Assembly: GCA_963754235.1 (NCBI GenBank)
Contig: CAVWFK010000013.1
Coordinates: 1 to 64,000 of the forward strand
DNA: 64,000 bases
Direction: 5' to 3'
Origin: DATAYA01 sp963754235
Lineage (GTDB): Bacteria; Pseudomonadota; Alphaproteobacteria; Acetobacterales; Acetobacteraceae
Shown here in pieces: positions 29,347 to 39,399 of this stretch. Under the pieces are notes generated by a model. It was not told the DNA's origin. It saw only the letters and a program-made list of their open reading frames with translations, and ran no database searches. The translations under genes were made by a program, and so were the position numbers. Position 1 is the stretch's first letter; each line of letters opens with the position of its first letter.

Positions 29347-30981
29347 CTACGCCAAGCGGCGGATTTCAGCCTTCTGGACCTTGCCCATGCTGTTGCGCGG
29401 CAGCGACGAGACTAGCCGGATGTAACGCGGCACTTTGTATGCGGTGAGGCGCTCCGCGCAGTGCGCGCGGAGTTCGTCGGCGTCGGCGTCTATCTCGGGT
29501 CGAAGAGCCACGAAGGCGCAGATATCCTCGCCCAGCTGCGGATGAGGTACTGCCACGACCGCGGCCTCCAGTACAGCTGGGTGGCGGAACAACGCATCCT
29601 CCACCTCCATGGAGCTGACCTTCAACCCTCCGCGGTTGATTACGTCCTTCAGCCGATCGACATAGTACAAGAAGCCCTCGGCGTCCATACGCCCGATGTC
29701 GCCGGTGCGGACCCAGCCATCGGCCAAGATTGCCGCCGTGGCCTCAGCGTTCCGATAGTACTCGCGCATTCGACCTGGGCTGCGGATCCAGATTTCCCCG
29801 ATCTCGTCTGCGGGCAGCCGCGAGCCTGCCTCGTCTGCAATCTGTGTTTGGCAAAGTGGCATTGGCTGACCTGCTGAGCCCAGCTTCGAGCGGGTAAACT
29901 CGGGCATCAGCATGGTCCCGGTCGGCCCGGTTTCGGTCATTCCATAGTTCTGAATTTGATGGGTTCTTGGGAATGCTTCAGCCAGAGCGTCGATGATCTC
30001 GGCAGGCATCGGTGAGCCGCCATAATTCCAAAGGCGCACGCGCGCCAGCTCCGAGCGCCGCGTGCCCAAGCTTTCCAGCATGAAGATGAACTGGGCGGGG
30101 ACGGCAAGGGCAACCGTCGTCCCCTCCTCGACCATACGCTCCACCATGCGGGGCCCCTCGAATACCGGCTCGACGACCATGGTGCATCCACTCCACAGCA
30201 TCGGCATCAGCGTAAAATGAGTGCCGGAGCTGGTGAAGAAGGGGATGGCATGATGGAACACGTCCTTTGGCCCAAGCGCCAGTCCGGTGGCAATGATGCC
30301 GCCCGTAGCGACTGCCGAACCTTGGGTATGAACTGCACCCTTCGCCCGCGCTGTGGTTCCCGACGTGAAAAGGATACTGGACACCTTGTCAGGTGTGCCC
30401 GCCACTTCATCAGCCGGGTTCGCCGGGCTCTCGGCGAGGCTCCGCCAGTCGTGCCAGCCATCTGGGACGCCGCCGATCCCGACCACGCCGTGCAGGCGTG
30501 ACCCTTGCGCCGATGCAGCGCCTACGCGATCAGAGGTCTCCGCGCCAGCAATCAGCCAATCGCAGTCGGCCGTCTCAAGTGCATGGGTGATTTCCTCGAC
30601 GGTGCTGCGCGGGTTGAGTGGCACGACAACGCCACCTACTCGCAGCACAGCGATGTATGCCGTGAGGCACTCGTAGGCGCTCCGGTTATCCAACAGGATC
30701 GCTACTTGGTCGCCCGTGCTGATGCCGACACGACGCAACCCGGACGCAGCCCGGACACTGCCCTCGGCAAAGCGCCTCCAGTTCGCGCGAATCCAGCCGT
30801 CTTTTACCGAGGTGCAGGCGAGCGCGATGGCTTCGGGCCGCTCCGCCGCGTGACGGTCGAGCATGGATTGGATGGACGGCGTAGCTGATATCGACCGCGC
30901 CAGAACGTCATCAGGAACCAATCTTCGCTGCGCAGCCTCCAGGCCAGGATGCAGTGCTGTCATGCCATTACGCTCGGACAT
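29347..30981 (-). CDS. AMP-forming acyl-CoA synthetase (ANL superfamily)
   Basis: Activates a carboxylic acid to acyl-AMP and then acyl-CoA; cytoplasmic. 544 residues. Core motifs: ILFTSGTTARAKGAV (phosphate loop; the usual K/P-rich form is slightly altered), YGMTETGPTG, GDIGRMD, and the C-terminal catalytic lysine in PRNSMGKVQKAE. Substrate cannot be told; medium or long fatty acids or aromatic acids are possible. Base composition looks somewhat less GC-rich than neighbouring genes, which may mean recent acquisition. The start could also be the second ATG, six codons in. Confidence 0.9.
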   Translation of the reverse strand: MSERNGMTALHPGLEAAQRRLVPDDVLARSISATPSIQSMLDRHAAERPEAIALACTSVKDGWIRANWRRFAEGSVRAASGLRRVGISTGDQVAILLDNRSAYECLTAYIAVLRVGGVVVPLNPRSTVEEITHALETADCDWLIAGAETSDRVGAASAQGSRLHGVVGIGGVPDGWHDWRSLAESPANPADEVAGTPDKVSSILFTSGTTARAKGAVHTQGSAVATGGIIATGLALGPKDVFHHAIPFFTSSGTHFTLMPMLWSGCTMVVEPVFEGPRMVERMVEEGTTVALAVPAQFIFMLESLGTRRSELARVRLWNYGGSPMPAEIIDALAEAFPRTHQIQNYGMTETGPTGTMLMPEFTRSKLGSAGQPMPLCQTQIADEAGSRLPADEIGEIWIRSPGRMREYYRNAEATAAILADGWVRTGDIGRMDAEGFLYYVDRLKDVINRGGLKVSSMEVEDALFRHPAVLEAAVVAVPHPQLGEDICAFVALRPEIDADADELRAHCAERLTAYKVPRYIRLVSSLPRNSMGKVQKAEIRRLA

Positions 30982-31118
30982 GCGACTTTCTCCCTGCCCG
31001 GCAACGCGCGAGATCGCTAGCTCGGGCGGCTTAGTCCCTTGAGCCGAACATCCTAATCATGTCGGCACGTCAACGAAAGCGCCAGGTTTTGATACGCCAC
31101 TGCTTGTCGATACGGGCA

Positions 31119-31151
31119 GCCGGCGGCCGGAGCGGGGCTCCGGCCGCCGGC
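31119..31151 (-). terminator. Strong hairpin downstream of the GMC operon
   Basis: A 14-bp perfect inverted repeat, gccggcggccggag / ctccggccgccggc, with a 5-base loop, lies 20 bases after the GMC oxidoreductase stop. There is no long T-run, but such GC-only hairpins are usual terminators in GC-rich alphaproteobacteria. Confidence 0.7.
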
Positions 31152-31170
31152 TTCGCTCAAGGGCCGGCGC

Positions 31171-32739
31171 TCACAGCTCGCCGCGCGCCATCTGCCCGCT
31201 GATGTGGTCGGCCTGGCGGATTGCGAGCGAGACGATCGTCAGCGTCGGGTTGCAGGCGGCGCTGGTGGTGAATTGGCTGCCGTCGGAGACGAACAGGTTC
31301 GCGACGTCGTGCGTCTGACCGAACCGGTTCACCACCCCGTCGCGCGGCTTCTCGCTCATGCGGTTGGTGCCCATGTTGTGCGTGCTGGGATAGGGCGGCG
31401 TCGGGAAGGTGCGGGTGGCGCCGACCGCCTCGTAGATCGCCGAGCCCTGGCGGAAGGCGTGGTTGCGCATCGCGACGTCGTTCGGGTGGTCGTCGAAATG
31501 GACGCTCGCGACCGGCAGCCCGTGCTTGTCCTTCATCGTGGGGTCGAGGGTGACGCGGTTGGTCTCCTGCGGCAGATCCTCGCCGACGATCCATAGACCC
31601 GCGGTGTTGGCGTAGTCGTCCATCGCACTGGTGAAGCTGCGGCCCCAGGCGCCGGGATTGAGGAAGGCGGCGTAGAATGGCAGCCCGAGCGAGAGCGTCT
31701 CCAGCTCATAGCCGCCGACGAAGCCGCGCTTGGGGTCGTTTCGCGCCTCGTCGCGCACGATGCCGGCCATCGTCGTCCCGCGATACATGTGCACCGGCTT
31801 GCCGAACGTCGCATAGACGCTGCCGGTGAGATGGCGCATGTAATTGCGCCCGACCTGTCCCGAACTGTTGGCGAGCCCGTCCGGGAACATGCTCGACGCG
31901 CTGTTCAGCAACAGGCGCGGACTCTCGATCGAATTGCCGGCGACCGCGACCACGCGCGCCTTCTGGAGCTGGTGATTGCCGTTCTCGTCGGCATAGAGGA
32001 CGCCGGTCGCGCGGCCGGCGGCGTTGTGCTCGATGCGCAATGCCATGCTGTTCGGCCGCACCTCCAGCCGGCCGGTCGCCTCGCCCTTGGGGATCTCGGT
32101 GTAGAGCGTGGACCACTTGGCCCCCGACTTGCAACCCTGGAAGCAGAAGCCGATCTGCTGACAACTGCCGCGCCCGTCGCGCGGCTGACTATTGATCGAC
32201 ATTCGCCCGGTGTTCACCTGCGTGTAGCCAAGCTTGGTAGCCCCCGCCTGCAAAACCTTGAAGTTGTTGTTGCCGGGCAGGCCGGGGATGTTGTTGGTCG
32301 TGGTCGTGCCCATCTTGTCCTCGGCACGCGCGTACCACGGCGCCATCTCCTCGGCCGTCAGCGGCCAGTCGAGCAGATTGGCGCCGGCGATGTCACCATA
32401 GGTGGTGCGCGTCTTGAACTCGTGCGGCTCGATGCGTAGCGAGGCGCCGGCCCAGTGGACCGTGCTGCCGCCCACCGACTTCACGATCCAGGCCGGCAGG
32501 TTCGGGAAGTCGCGATGCACGAGCCAGGTGCCGGACGTGGTGCGCATGTCGGTCCAGGCGAGCTGCGCGAAGCTCGCCCATTCGTCGTTGATGAAGTCCG
32601 GGATCTCGTGGCGGGCACCCGCCTCCAGGATCACCACCTTCGCCCCTTTCTGGGCGAGCTCGTTGCCGAGCGTGCCGCCGCCGGCGCCGGAGCCGACGAT
32701 CACCACCACGCCGTCGTCGTTCAGATCGAACTTGGCCAT
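31171..32739 (-). CDS. GMC-family dehydrogenase, large FAD subunit
   Basis: Flavoprotein oxidising an alcohol, sugar or sugar acid, 522 residues. The FAD motif GSGAGGGTLGNELA lies at ~16-29; GGSTVHWAGA and the C-terminal active site with STHNMGTNRMS and ACNPTLTI are typical of the gluconate 2-dehydrogenase / sorbitol dehydrogenase large subunit. It has no signal peptide; relatives are carried out by the Tat signal of the small subunit, encoded 12 bases upstream. With the cytochrome c of the same operon it would pass electrons to the periplasmic respiratory chain. Confidence 0.92.
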   Translation of the reverse strand: MAKFDLNDDGVVVIVGSGAGGGTLGNELAQKGAKVVILEAGARHEIPDFINDEWASFAQLAWTDMRTTSGTWLVHRDFPNLPAWIVKSVGGSTVHWAGASLRIEPHEFKTRTTYGDIAGANLLDWPLTAEEMAPWYARAEDKMGTTTTNNIPGLPGNNNFKVLQAGATKLGYTQVNTGRMSINSQPRDGRGSCQQIGFCFQGCKSGAKWSTLYTEIPKGEATGRLEVRPNSMALRIEHNAAGRATGVLYADENGNHQLQKARVVAVAGNSIESPRLLLNSASSMFPDGLANSSGQVGRNYMRHLTGSVYATFGKPVHMYRGTTMAGIVRDEARNDPKRGFVGGYELETLSLGLPFYAAFLNPGAWGRSFTSAMDDYANTAGLWIVGEDLPQETNRVTLDPTMKDKHGLPVASVHFDDHPNDVAMRNHAFRQGSAIYEAVGATRTFPTPPYPSTHNMGTNRMSEKPRDGVVNRFGQTHDVANLFVSDGSQFTTSAACNPTLTIVSLAIRQADHISGQMARGEL

Positions 32740-32751
32740 GATCCGTCCCCC

Positions 32752-33303
32752 TCAGCTCTGCGGCAGCCAGTCGATGTCATTGAAGCCGCGGTGGATGTAG
32801 CCGCCCTTGTCGGCCGACGCGCCCTCGTAGCCGAACTTCGGCCACAGCGCGTGCTGGTTGTAGAACGACACGATCAGGTCGCCGCGGATCTTCTGGAAGA
32901 ACACCGAGGGTTCGATCGCCCGCAGCAGTACCACGCGCTGGTCCTCCCACGGCACGTCGAGATAGGCGCTGCCGTGCGCCACCTGCGCGTTGCCGTCGAG
33001 CAGGACGACGCCCTGCTCCAGCATCGCCTTGGTCGCCTGATCCTGCCCGGCCTTGGCATCCCACGGCCCGACCGCCTGGATGTAATAGATGTCGGCGATG
33101 CGGTCGTGCGGGTAGATGTCGCGCGCCATGCGGGCCAGCGTCGCCATCGTGTGCGGCGACAGCGATTTGGCCTCCTGCGCCCAGGCGGCGGTCGCGCTGA
33201 TCGTCAGCCCCGTCGCCGCGAGTGCTGCCGCCGGTGCCGCGGTGGCGGTGGTGCGCAGGAAGCTGCGCCGGGTGAAGCGGACGCGGCGGTCCAACTCTCT
33301 CAT
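32752..33303 (-). CDS. GMC dehydrogenase small subunit (gluconate 2-dehydrogenase subunit 3), Tat-exported
   Basis: 183 residues. The N-terminus has a twin-arginine signal (RFTRRSFLRTT, hydrophobic stretch, cut near AWAQ). The mature part matches gluconate 2-dehydrogenase subunit 3: TLARMARDIYPHD, SVFFQKIRGDLIVSFYN, HALWPKFGYEG and FNDIDWLPQS. It co-folds with and exports the FAD subunit. It sits between the VOC gene and the GMC gene in the same operon. Confidence 0.92.
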   Translation of the reverse strand: MRELDRRVRFTRRSFLRTTATAAPAAALAATGLTISATAAWAQEAKSLSPHTMATLARMARDIYPHDRIADIYYIQAVGPWDAKAGQDQATKAMLEQGVVLLDGNAQVAHGSAYLDVPWEDQRVVLLRAIEPSVFFQKIRGDLIVSFYNQHALWPKFGYEGASADKGGYIHRGFNDIDWLPQS

Positions 33304-33326
33304 CGTGTTTCCTCCCTCTTGCAGGC

Positions 33327-33722
33327 TTAGCGGTAGCGACCCTCACGCTGCATGACCTCGATACGGTAGCCGTCCGGGTCTTGCAGGAAGCAGAAATGCG
33401 CGAGCGTACGGCCGTCGTGGCGCAGCTCCTTGAGCGGCGTCGGTGCCAGGCCCGCGCGTTCAAGGCGCGCGTGTTCGGCCGCCAGGTCATCGACCGCGAC
33501 CGCGATGTGGCCGTAGCCGTCGCCCAGTGCATACGGCTCGCCACGGTCGTGATTGATGGTCAGCTCGAGCTCGAACGGGGAGTCCGGCCCGCGCAGATAA
33601 ACCAGCGTGAAGCCGTCGAAGACGAAGCGGGCGACCGGTTCGAGGCCGAGGGCAGTGCGGTAGAAATCGACCGAGCGCGCCTCGTCGCGCACCCGGATCA
33701 TCGCATGGATGGGGGCGGCCAT
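33327..33722 (-). CDS. VOC-superfamily protein (glyoxalase I-like)
   Basis: 131 residues with two beta-alpha-beta-beta-beta modules. Candidate metal ligands: His at the start of AMIRVRDEARSVDFY (PIHAMI), Glu in FELELTINHD, His in YGHIAVAVDD and Glu in GYRIEVMQ, the full glyoxalase I-like set. The arrangement and LGLEPVARF favour lactoylglutathione lyase or a related isomerase. Its ATG overlaps the cytochrome c stop (TGATG), so it is co-translated within the dehydrogenase operon, where it could remove a reactive aldehyde product. The role is inferred. Confidence 0.85.
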   Translation of the reverse strand: MAAPIHAMIRVRDEARSVDFYRTALGLEPVARFVFDGFTLVYLRGPDSPFELELTINHDRGEPYALGDGYGHIAVAVDDLAAEHARLERAGLAPTPLKELRHDGRTLAHFCFLQDPDGYRIEVMQREGRYR

Positions 33723-34117
33723 CAGTGCTGCTCCTCGAGATAGGCAACGATCTTGTGGCGGACCGTGGCATCGGGCTGGCGATAGAGCATGATCGCGCCG
33801 GGGATCATCGCCTGCGGGTTGGTGATCCAGCGGTCGAGCAGCGCCGGCGTCCAGACCCAATCGGCCTTGGCGAACCCGGCCGAATAGTGGAACGCGGGCA
33901 GGCTGCCGGCGCGCCGTCCGACCACGCCCTTGAGCAGCGGCCCCTGGCGCGGCGGATCGGCCGGATCGAGCGAATGGCAGGTGGCGCACTGGTTGCGGAA
34001 CAGCGTCCCCCCGCTCATCGGCGGCGGCGTGGTCGGGATCGGCATCTGCGCCAGCGCAGCACCCGCGCCGAGCACCAGGCGCGAAGCCAGCATCGTCGCT
34101 ACGAACCGAACCGCCAT
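33722..34117 (-). CDS. Small monoheme cytochrome c of the dehydrogenase operon
   Basis: Periplasmic class I cytochrome c, 131 residues from the ATG at 34117 (a start nine codons earlier is possible). A signal peptide ends near ALAQ. The haem site is CATCH; GPLLKGVVGRRAGS follows, and the sixth ligand is probably a methionine in NPQAMIPGAIMLY. First gene of the operon; it likely accepts electrons from the GMC flavoprotein. Confidence 0.9.
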   Translation of the reverse strand: MAVRFVATMLASRLVLGAGAALAQMPIPTTPPPMSGGTLFRNQCATCHSLDPADPPRQGPLLKGVVGRRAGSLPAFHYSAGFAKADWVWTPALLDRWITNPQAMIPGAIMLYRQPDATVRHKIVAYLEEQH

Positions 34118-34175
34118 GCTCGCCCCGCCCGGGTTTGCCGTCATCCTAGAGGGTCGGCAGCGGGCGCGGGTAGTA

Positions 34176-34505
34176 TCAGGCTAATTCAGCACGGGCTTCG
34201 TGCTGCTTGGTCACGCGCCGGCGCGCGACCTCGCTCGCGTGGCGCTCAGGGTCGCTCAAATAGCGCAGGCAGGTCACGCGCAGCAGCGAGGCGAAATTCG
34301 CAACCTCCCCGTGCATCTCGATCATCTCGTCCTGCAACACGCCGATGAAGCGCGAAAGCGGCAGCTCCTCGCGCACCGCGATCTCGTCCAGCGTCGCCCA
34401 GAACGCGGCTTCCAGTCGGATCGAGGTCGCGTGCCCGTGCAGCCGGATCGCCCGCGTCTAGCAGACATAGGCGGCGAGATCAACCGCCAGGAACAGCCCG
34501 CACAT
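34176..34505 (-). pseudogene. Ribbon-helix-helix protein (RHH_4 type) with in-frame amber codon
   Basis: The family start is the ATG at 34505 with a very strong ribosome site (GGGAGGAAGGG). The frame reads MCGLFLAVDLAAYVC, then TAG at 34458-34460, then TRAIRLHGHATSIRLEAAFW and on to the conserved end HGEVANFASLLRVTCLRYL. The rest is uninterrupted, 109 residues in all if the stop is read as glutamine (CAG to TAG is one change). RHH_4 proteins are presumed DNA-binding regulators. The 66-codon frame from 34376 alone lacks the RHH strand and is unlikely to work. Confidence 0.82.
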
Positions 34506-34643
34506 CCCTTCCTCCCGATTTTGACCGGCTTGGCCCGATCAAAGCATTTCGGCTCCGGGCACCGCAACTTGCGCCGGAGCCAATCCGGACCTCCGGCCCG
34601 GCCCGCCTGTCGCGGCCGTCCAATCCGCGATAGATGCCGCGCC

Positions 34644-36506
<1,863 letters not shown>

Positions 36507-36579
36507 TACCAGGCGGCGAATGCATTGACGGTGGACGAGTCGGCCCCAGGCCCCATTTGCGAATTCGTTTGAAGCGCCA

Positions 36580-37080
36580 ATGACCCAAGCCATCCTCCAC
36601 TCCGACGGCCGCCTGACCCTCGCCGGGCGCACCTTTCGCGCCGCCCTCGGGCGCGGCGGCGTGCGGGCCGACAAGCAGGAGGGCGACGGCGCGACCCCCG
36701 CCGGCCTGCTGCCGCTCCGCCGCGTGCTGTATCGCGCCGACCGGGTGCCGCCTCCCGCCTGCGCGGTGCCGATCGAGCCGCTCGCGCCGGATGACGGCTG
36801 GTGCGACGATCCTGCGGACCCCGCCTATAACCGCCTGGTCCGGCTGCCGTATGCCGCGAGCCACGAGGAATTGTGGCGGACGGATGCGCTCTACGACGTG
36901 ATCGGGGTGCTGGGGTGGAACGACACGCCCCCTGCGCGGGGCCGCGGATCGGCCATCTTCCTGCACATCGCTCGGCCGGATTTCGCGCCGACCGCGGGCT
37001 GCATCGCCCTCGCACCGGCCGACCTCGCATCGGCGCTCGCCGCCGGCCTGACCGAAATCCTGGTCAGGGATCGCGGCTGA
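36580..37080 (+). CDS. L,D-transpeptidase catalytic (YkuD) domain protein
   Basis: 166 residues. The YkuD active site is HIARPDFAPTAGCIAL, with catalytic cysteine and upstream histidine. The N-terminal FRAALGRGGVRADKQEGDGA, then TPAG, is the usual substrate-cleft segment. These enzymes make 3-3 peptidoglycan cross-links or attach proteins to the wall. No signal peptide is visible, which is common in this short subfamily. The 3' end overlaps the convergent DUF971 gene by 17 bases. Confidence 0.9.
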   Translation: MTQAILHSDGRLTLAGRTFRAALGRGGVRADKQEGDGATPAGLLPLRRVLYRADRVPPPACAVPIEPLAPDDGWCDDPADPAYNRLVRLPYAASHEELWRTDALYDVIGVLGWNDTPPARGRGSAIFLHIARPDFAPTAGCIALAPADLASALAAGLTEILVRDRG

Positions 37081-37417
37081 GACCGGCGGCGGCGAGCGCG
37101 TCGAGGTAGCGCTGCCACCGCGCCGGCTGGTCGCGGCCGAGCTCGTAGAGATAGGGCCAGGTGTAGATGCCAGTATCGTGCAGATCGTCGAACAGCAGGC
37201 GCACGGCGTAGCTGCCGACCGGTTCCACCGCCATGATGCCGACGTGCCGACGGCCGGCGATGGTCTTGCGCTCGCCGGGGCCGTGGCCCTGCACCTCCGC
37301 ACTCGGGCTTTCGACCCGCAGGTATTCGGCGGGCAGCAGGAAGCGGGCGCCGTCGTCGAAGCTGACTTCGAGCCGCTTCTCGGCGCGGTTCAGCCTGATT
37401 TCGAGCGGTTCAGGCAC
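37064..37417 (-). CDS. DUF971 protein (gamma-butyrobetaine hydroxylase-like N-domain)
   Basis: 117 residues of the DUF971 family: EIRLNRAEKRLEVSFDDG, FLLPAEYLRVESPSAEVQGH, and the C-terminal HDTGIYTWPYLYELGRD. The domain occurs alone in proteobacteria and fused to gamma-butyrobetaine hydroxylase elsewhere; a link to iron-sulfur handling has been suggested for relatives. Last gene of the cnoX operon, four bases after the Trm112 gene. Confidence 0.88.
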   Translation of the reverse strand: MPEPLEIRLNRAEKRLEVSFDDGARFLLPAEYLRVESPSAEVQGHGPGERKTIAGRRHVGIMAVEPVGSYAVRLLFDDLHDTGIYTWPYLYELGRDQPARWQRYLDALAAAGLSRDP

Positions 37418-37421
37418 GCGC

Positions 37422-37640
37422 TCAGGGCTCCAGCCGGCGTGCTTCCTCGGGCAGCATGATCGGGATGCCGTCGCGGATCGGATAGGCGAGGCCGGCCTGG
37501 CGGCTGATCAGCTCGCCCGCGGCGCGGTCGTAGGTGAGCGGCCCCTTGGTCACCGGGCAGACCAGGATTTCGAGCAGCCGCGGATCGACCGCGACCGGGA
37601 TTTTGGCCGCCTGTTCGTTCGGTTCGGGCGGCTGGCTCAT
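37422..37640 (-). CDS. Trm112/YcaR-like small protein
   Basis: 72 residues. The core is LLEILVCPVTKGPLTYDRAA, GELISRQAGLAYPIRDGIPI and MLPEEARRLE, the Trm112 family, a zinc-ribbon-like partner of methyltransferases; bacterial forms keep only part of the cysteines (one here). The ATG at 37640 has GGGAGG six bases upstream. An in-frame GTG two codons earlier is less well placed. Confidence 0.88.
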   Translation of the reverse strand: MSQPPEPNEQAAKIPVAVDPRLLEILVCPVTKGPLTYDRAAGELISRQAGLAYPIRDGIPIMLPEEARRLEP

Positions 37641-37674
37641 CGGCACCTCCCGGCTTTACCTGGCCTGGGCGTGC

Positions 37675-38346
37675 TCAGCTCACGCTCCGGGCGGGCGCGC
37701 CGTCGTCGCGATCATGCGTGCCGATCTCCAGCAGGGCAAGCAGGGCGGCGAAGCGCTCGGCGGCGCCCGGCGCCTCCAGCAGCGCCTGCTTCTCGATCGG
37801 ATCGAACGGGCAGACCATGCAGAGCGTGGTCACCAGCTCGGCATCCGCCATCGCCTCGATCGCCGACCAGTTCGCCTCGAAGCCGCGATGGGCGAAATAG
37901 GCACGCAATCGGGCCAGCAATTCGCCGCGGCCGGCCCCGCGATGGTCCAGCTCCGGGCCAAGGTCGGCGGCGAAGCCGGCGAAGCTGGCCGCGACCCGCC
38001 GGTAGTCGCGCCGGGCCGGCAGCTCGCGCGCCACGGCGAAACGGGCGACCCCGGTCAGCGTGATGAGGAAGCGCCCGTCCTCGGTCTCGCTGAACGAGGT
38101 CAGCCGGCCGAGGCAGCCGACATGATAGAGCGCCGGCCCCTCCGGCGCGGGCGGAAGCCGCAGGTCGGGCTGGATCATGCCGAACATGCGGCCCGCGCCG
38201 AGCGCGTCCTCCACCATCGCGAGATAGCGCGGCTCGAAGATGTTGAGCGGCAGGCGGCCCCACGGCAGCAGCAGCGCCCCGGGGAGCGGAAAGACGGCAA
38301 ATTCGGTCGGCAGCGCCTCCACCTCCTCCGGGTGGAACGGCGCCAT
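37675..38346 (-). CDS. LON N-terminal substrate-binding domain protein
   Basis: 223 residues consisting of the Lon N-domain alone (FAVFPLPGALLLPWGRLPLN, IFEPRYLAMVEDAL, CLGRLTSFSETEDGRFLITL) and a helical tail. No ATPase or protease domain. The function of these solo domains is unknown. The start overlaps the cnoX stop (TGATG), and the cnoX-LON-Trm112 order is conserved in alphaproteobacteria. Confidence 0.9.
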   Translation of the reverse strand: MAPFHPEEVEALPTEFAVFPLPGALLLPWGRLPLNIFEPRYLAMVEDALGAGRMFGMIQPDLRLPPAPEGPALYHVGCLGRLTSFSETEDGRFLITLTGVARFAVARELPARRDYRRVAASFAGFAADLGPELDHRGAGRGELLARLRAYFAHRGFEANWSAIEAMADAELVTTLCMVCPFDPIEKQALLEAPGAAERFAALLALLEIGTHDRDDGAPARSVS

Positions 38347-39296
38347 CAGCGGAACAGCAAGGCCGAGAGCTTGCGCCGCGCTGCCAGCGTCGCCGGGTCA
38401 TCCAGACCCCATGCCTCGAAGAACTTCAGCAATTGCAGGCGTGCCGCATCGTCGCGCCAGGCGCGGTCGCGGCCGATGACCTCGAGCAGCGCGTCGGCCG
38501 CCGCCTCGCGCTCGCCGGTCGCGTTGAGCGCGGTCGCCAGGTCATAGCGGGCCTGGTTGTCGGCCGGATCGGCGGCGACGCGCTGGCGGAAGCTTTGCAG
38601 CTTGGCCGCGGCGGCACGGCCCTCCTCGGCCAGCGCCAGCGCGCTGCGTGCGCCGGCGATCTCGGGATGCTCGGCGATCTTCTCGGGCACGTCGGCGAGC
38701 GCCGCGCGCGCCTCCTGCTCCTGGCCGGCTGCCATCAGGGCGCGGATCAGGCCGCCCCAGGCCTCGCCGTTTTCCGGCTCCTCCTGGATCAGGGCGGAAT
38801 AGAGCTCGACCGCCCCGGCATGGTCGCCTTCCTCCATCGCGGCCTTCGCGTCCGCGAGCAGGTCGGCGGCGGGCATGGCGCCGCCGGCCAGCTTGAGCAG
38901 CGCCTCGGCGAAGCGCTTGACCTCGCTCTCGGGTTGGGCGCCCTGGAAGATGTCGGCGATCTGGCCCTGCCAGAACGCGGCGACGGTGGGCACAGACTGC
39001 ATCGGCAGGCCAAGCTGGGCGAGCTGCTGCACCAGGCTGCGGTTCTTGTCGATGTCGATCTTGACCAGCTTGAGCCGGCCGCCGGCGGCGCGGACGACCT
39101 TCTCCAAGGTGGGCGTGAGTTGCTTGCAGGGGCCGCACCAGGTGGCCCAGAAATCGACCAGGACGGGAACGGTGCGTGATGCCTCGATCACGTCCTGCAT
39201 GAAGCGGGCCTGATCGCCGTCGCTGATCATGGCGTCAGGCGCGCCGGGGGCTTGCGGCTTCTGGGCTTGCGGCTTCTGGCCGATGATGACGTCCAT
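38346..39296 (-). CDS. cnoX: Thioredoxin-TPR chaperone CnoX/YbbN
   Basis: 316 residues: thioredoxin domain (~28-135) with WCGPC active site, then TPR-like helical repeats (~150-316) with AEALLKLAGG, LYSALIQEEPENGEAWGGLI and YDLATALNATGEREAA. CnoX/YbbN is a redox-active holdase that hands clients to GroEL. The active-site pair is kept here, unlike E. coli YbbN, which has SxxC. A Gln/Pro-rich leader precedes the domain. First gene of the operon. Confidence 0.9.
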   Translation of the reverse strand: MDVIIGQKPQAQKPQAPGAPDAMISDGDQARFMQDVIEASRTVPVLVDFWATWCGPCKQLTPTLEKVVRAAGGRLKLVKIDIDKNRSLVQQLAQLGLPMQSVPTVAAFWQGQIADIFQGAQPESEVKRFAEALLKLAGGAMPAADLLADAKAAMEEGDHAGAVELYSALIQEEPENGEAWGGLIRALMAAGQEQEARAALADVPEKIAEHPEIAGARSALALAEEGRAAAAKLQSFRQRVAADPADNQARYDLATALNATGEREAAADALLEVIGRDRAWRDDAARLQLLKFFEAWGLDDPATLAARRKLSALLFR

Positions 39297-39399
39297 GGCG
39301 GAGACCTTGCTGGCGTGGTGCGCCTATAGATGTTCCGCGGGCGGCATCGCGCAACCCTGGGGCACCTCAGGGGGGCATTTCGAGACGGATCTCGCCCCG

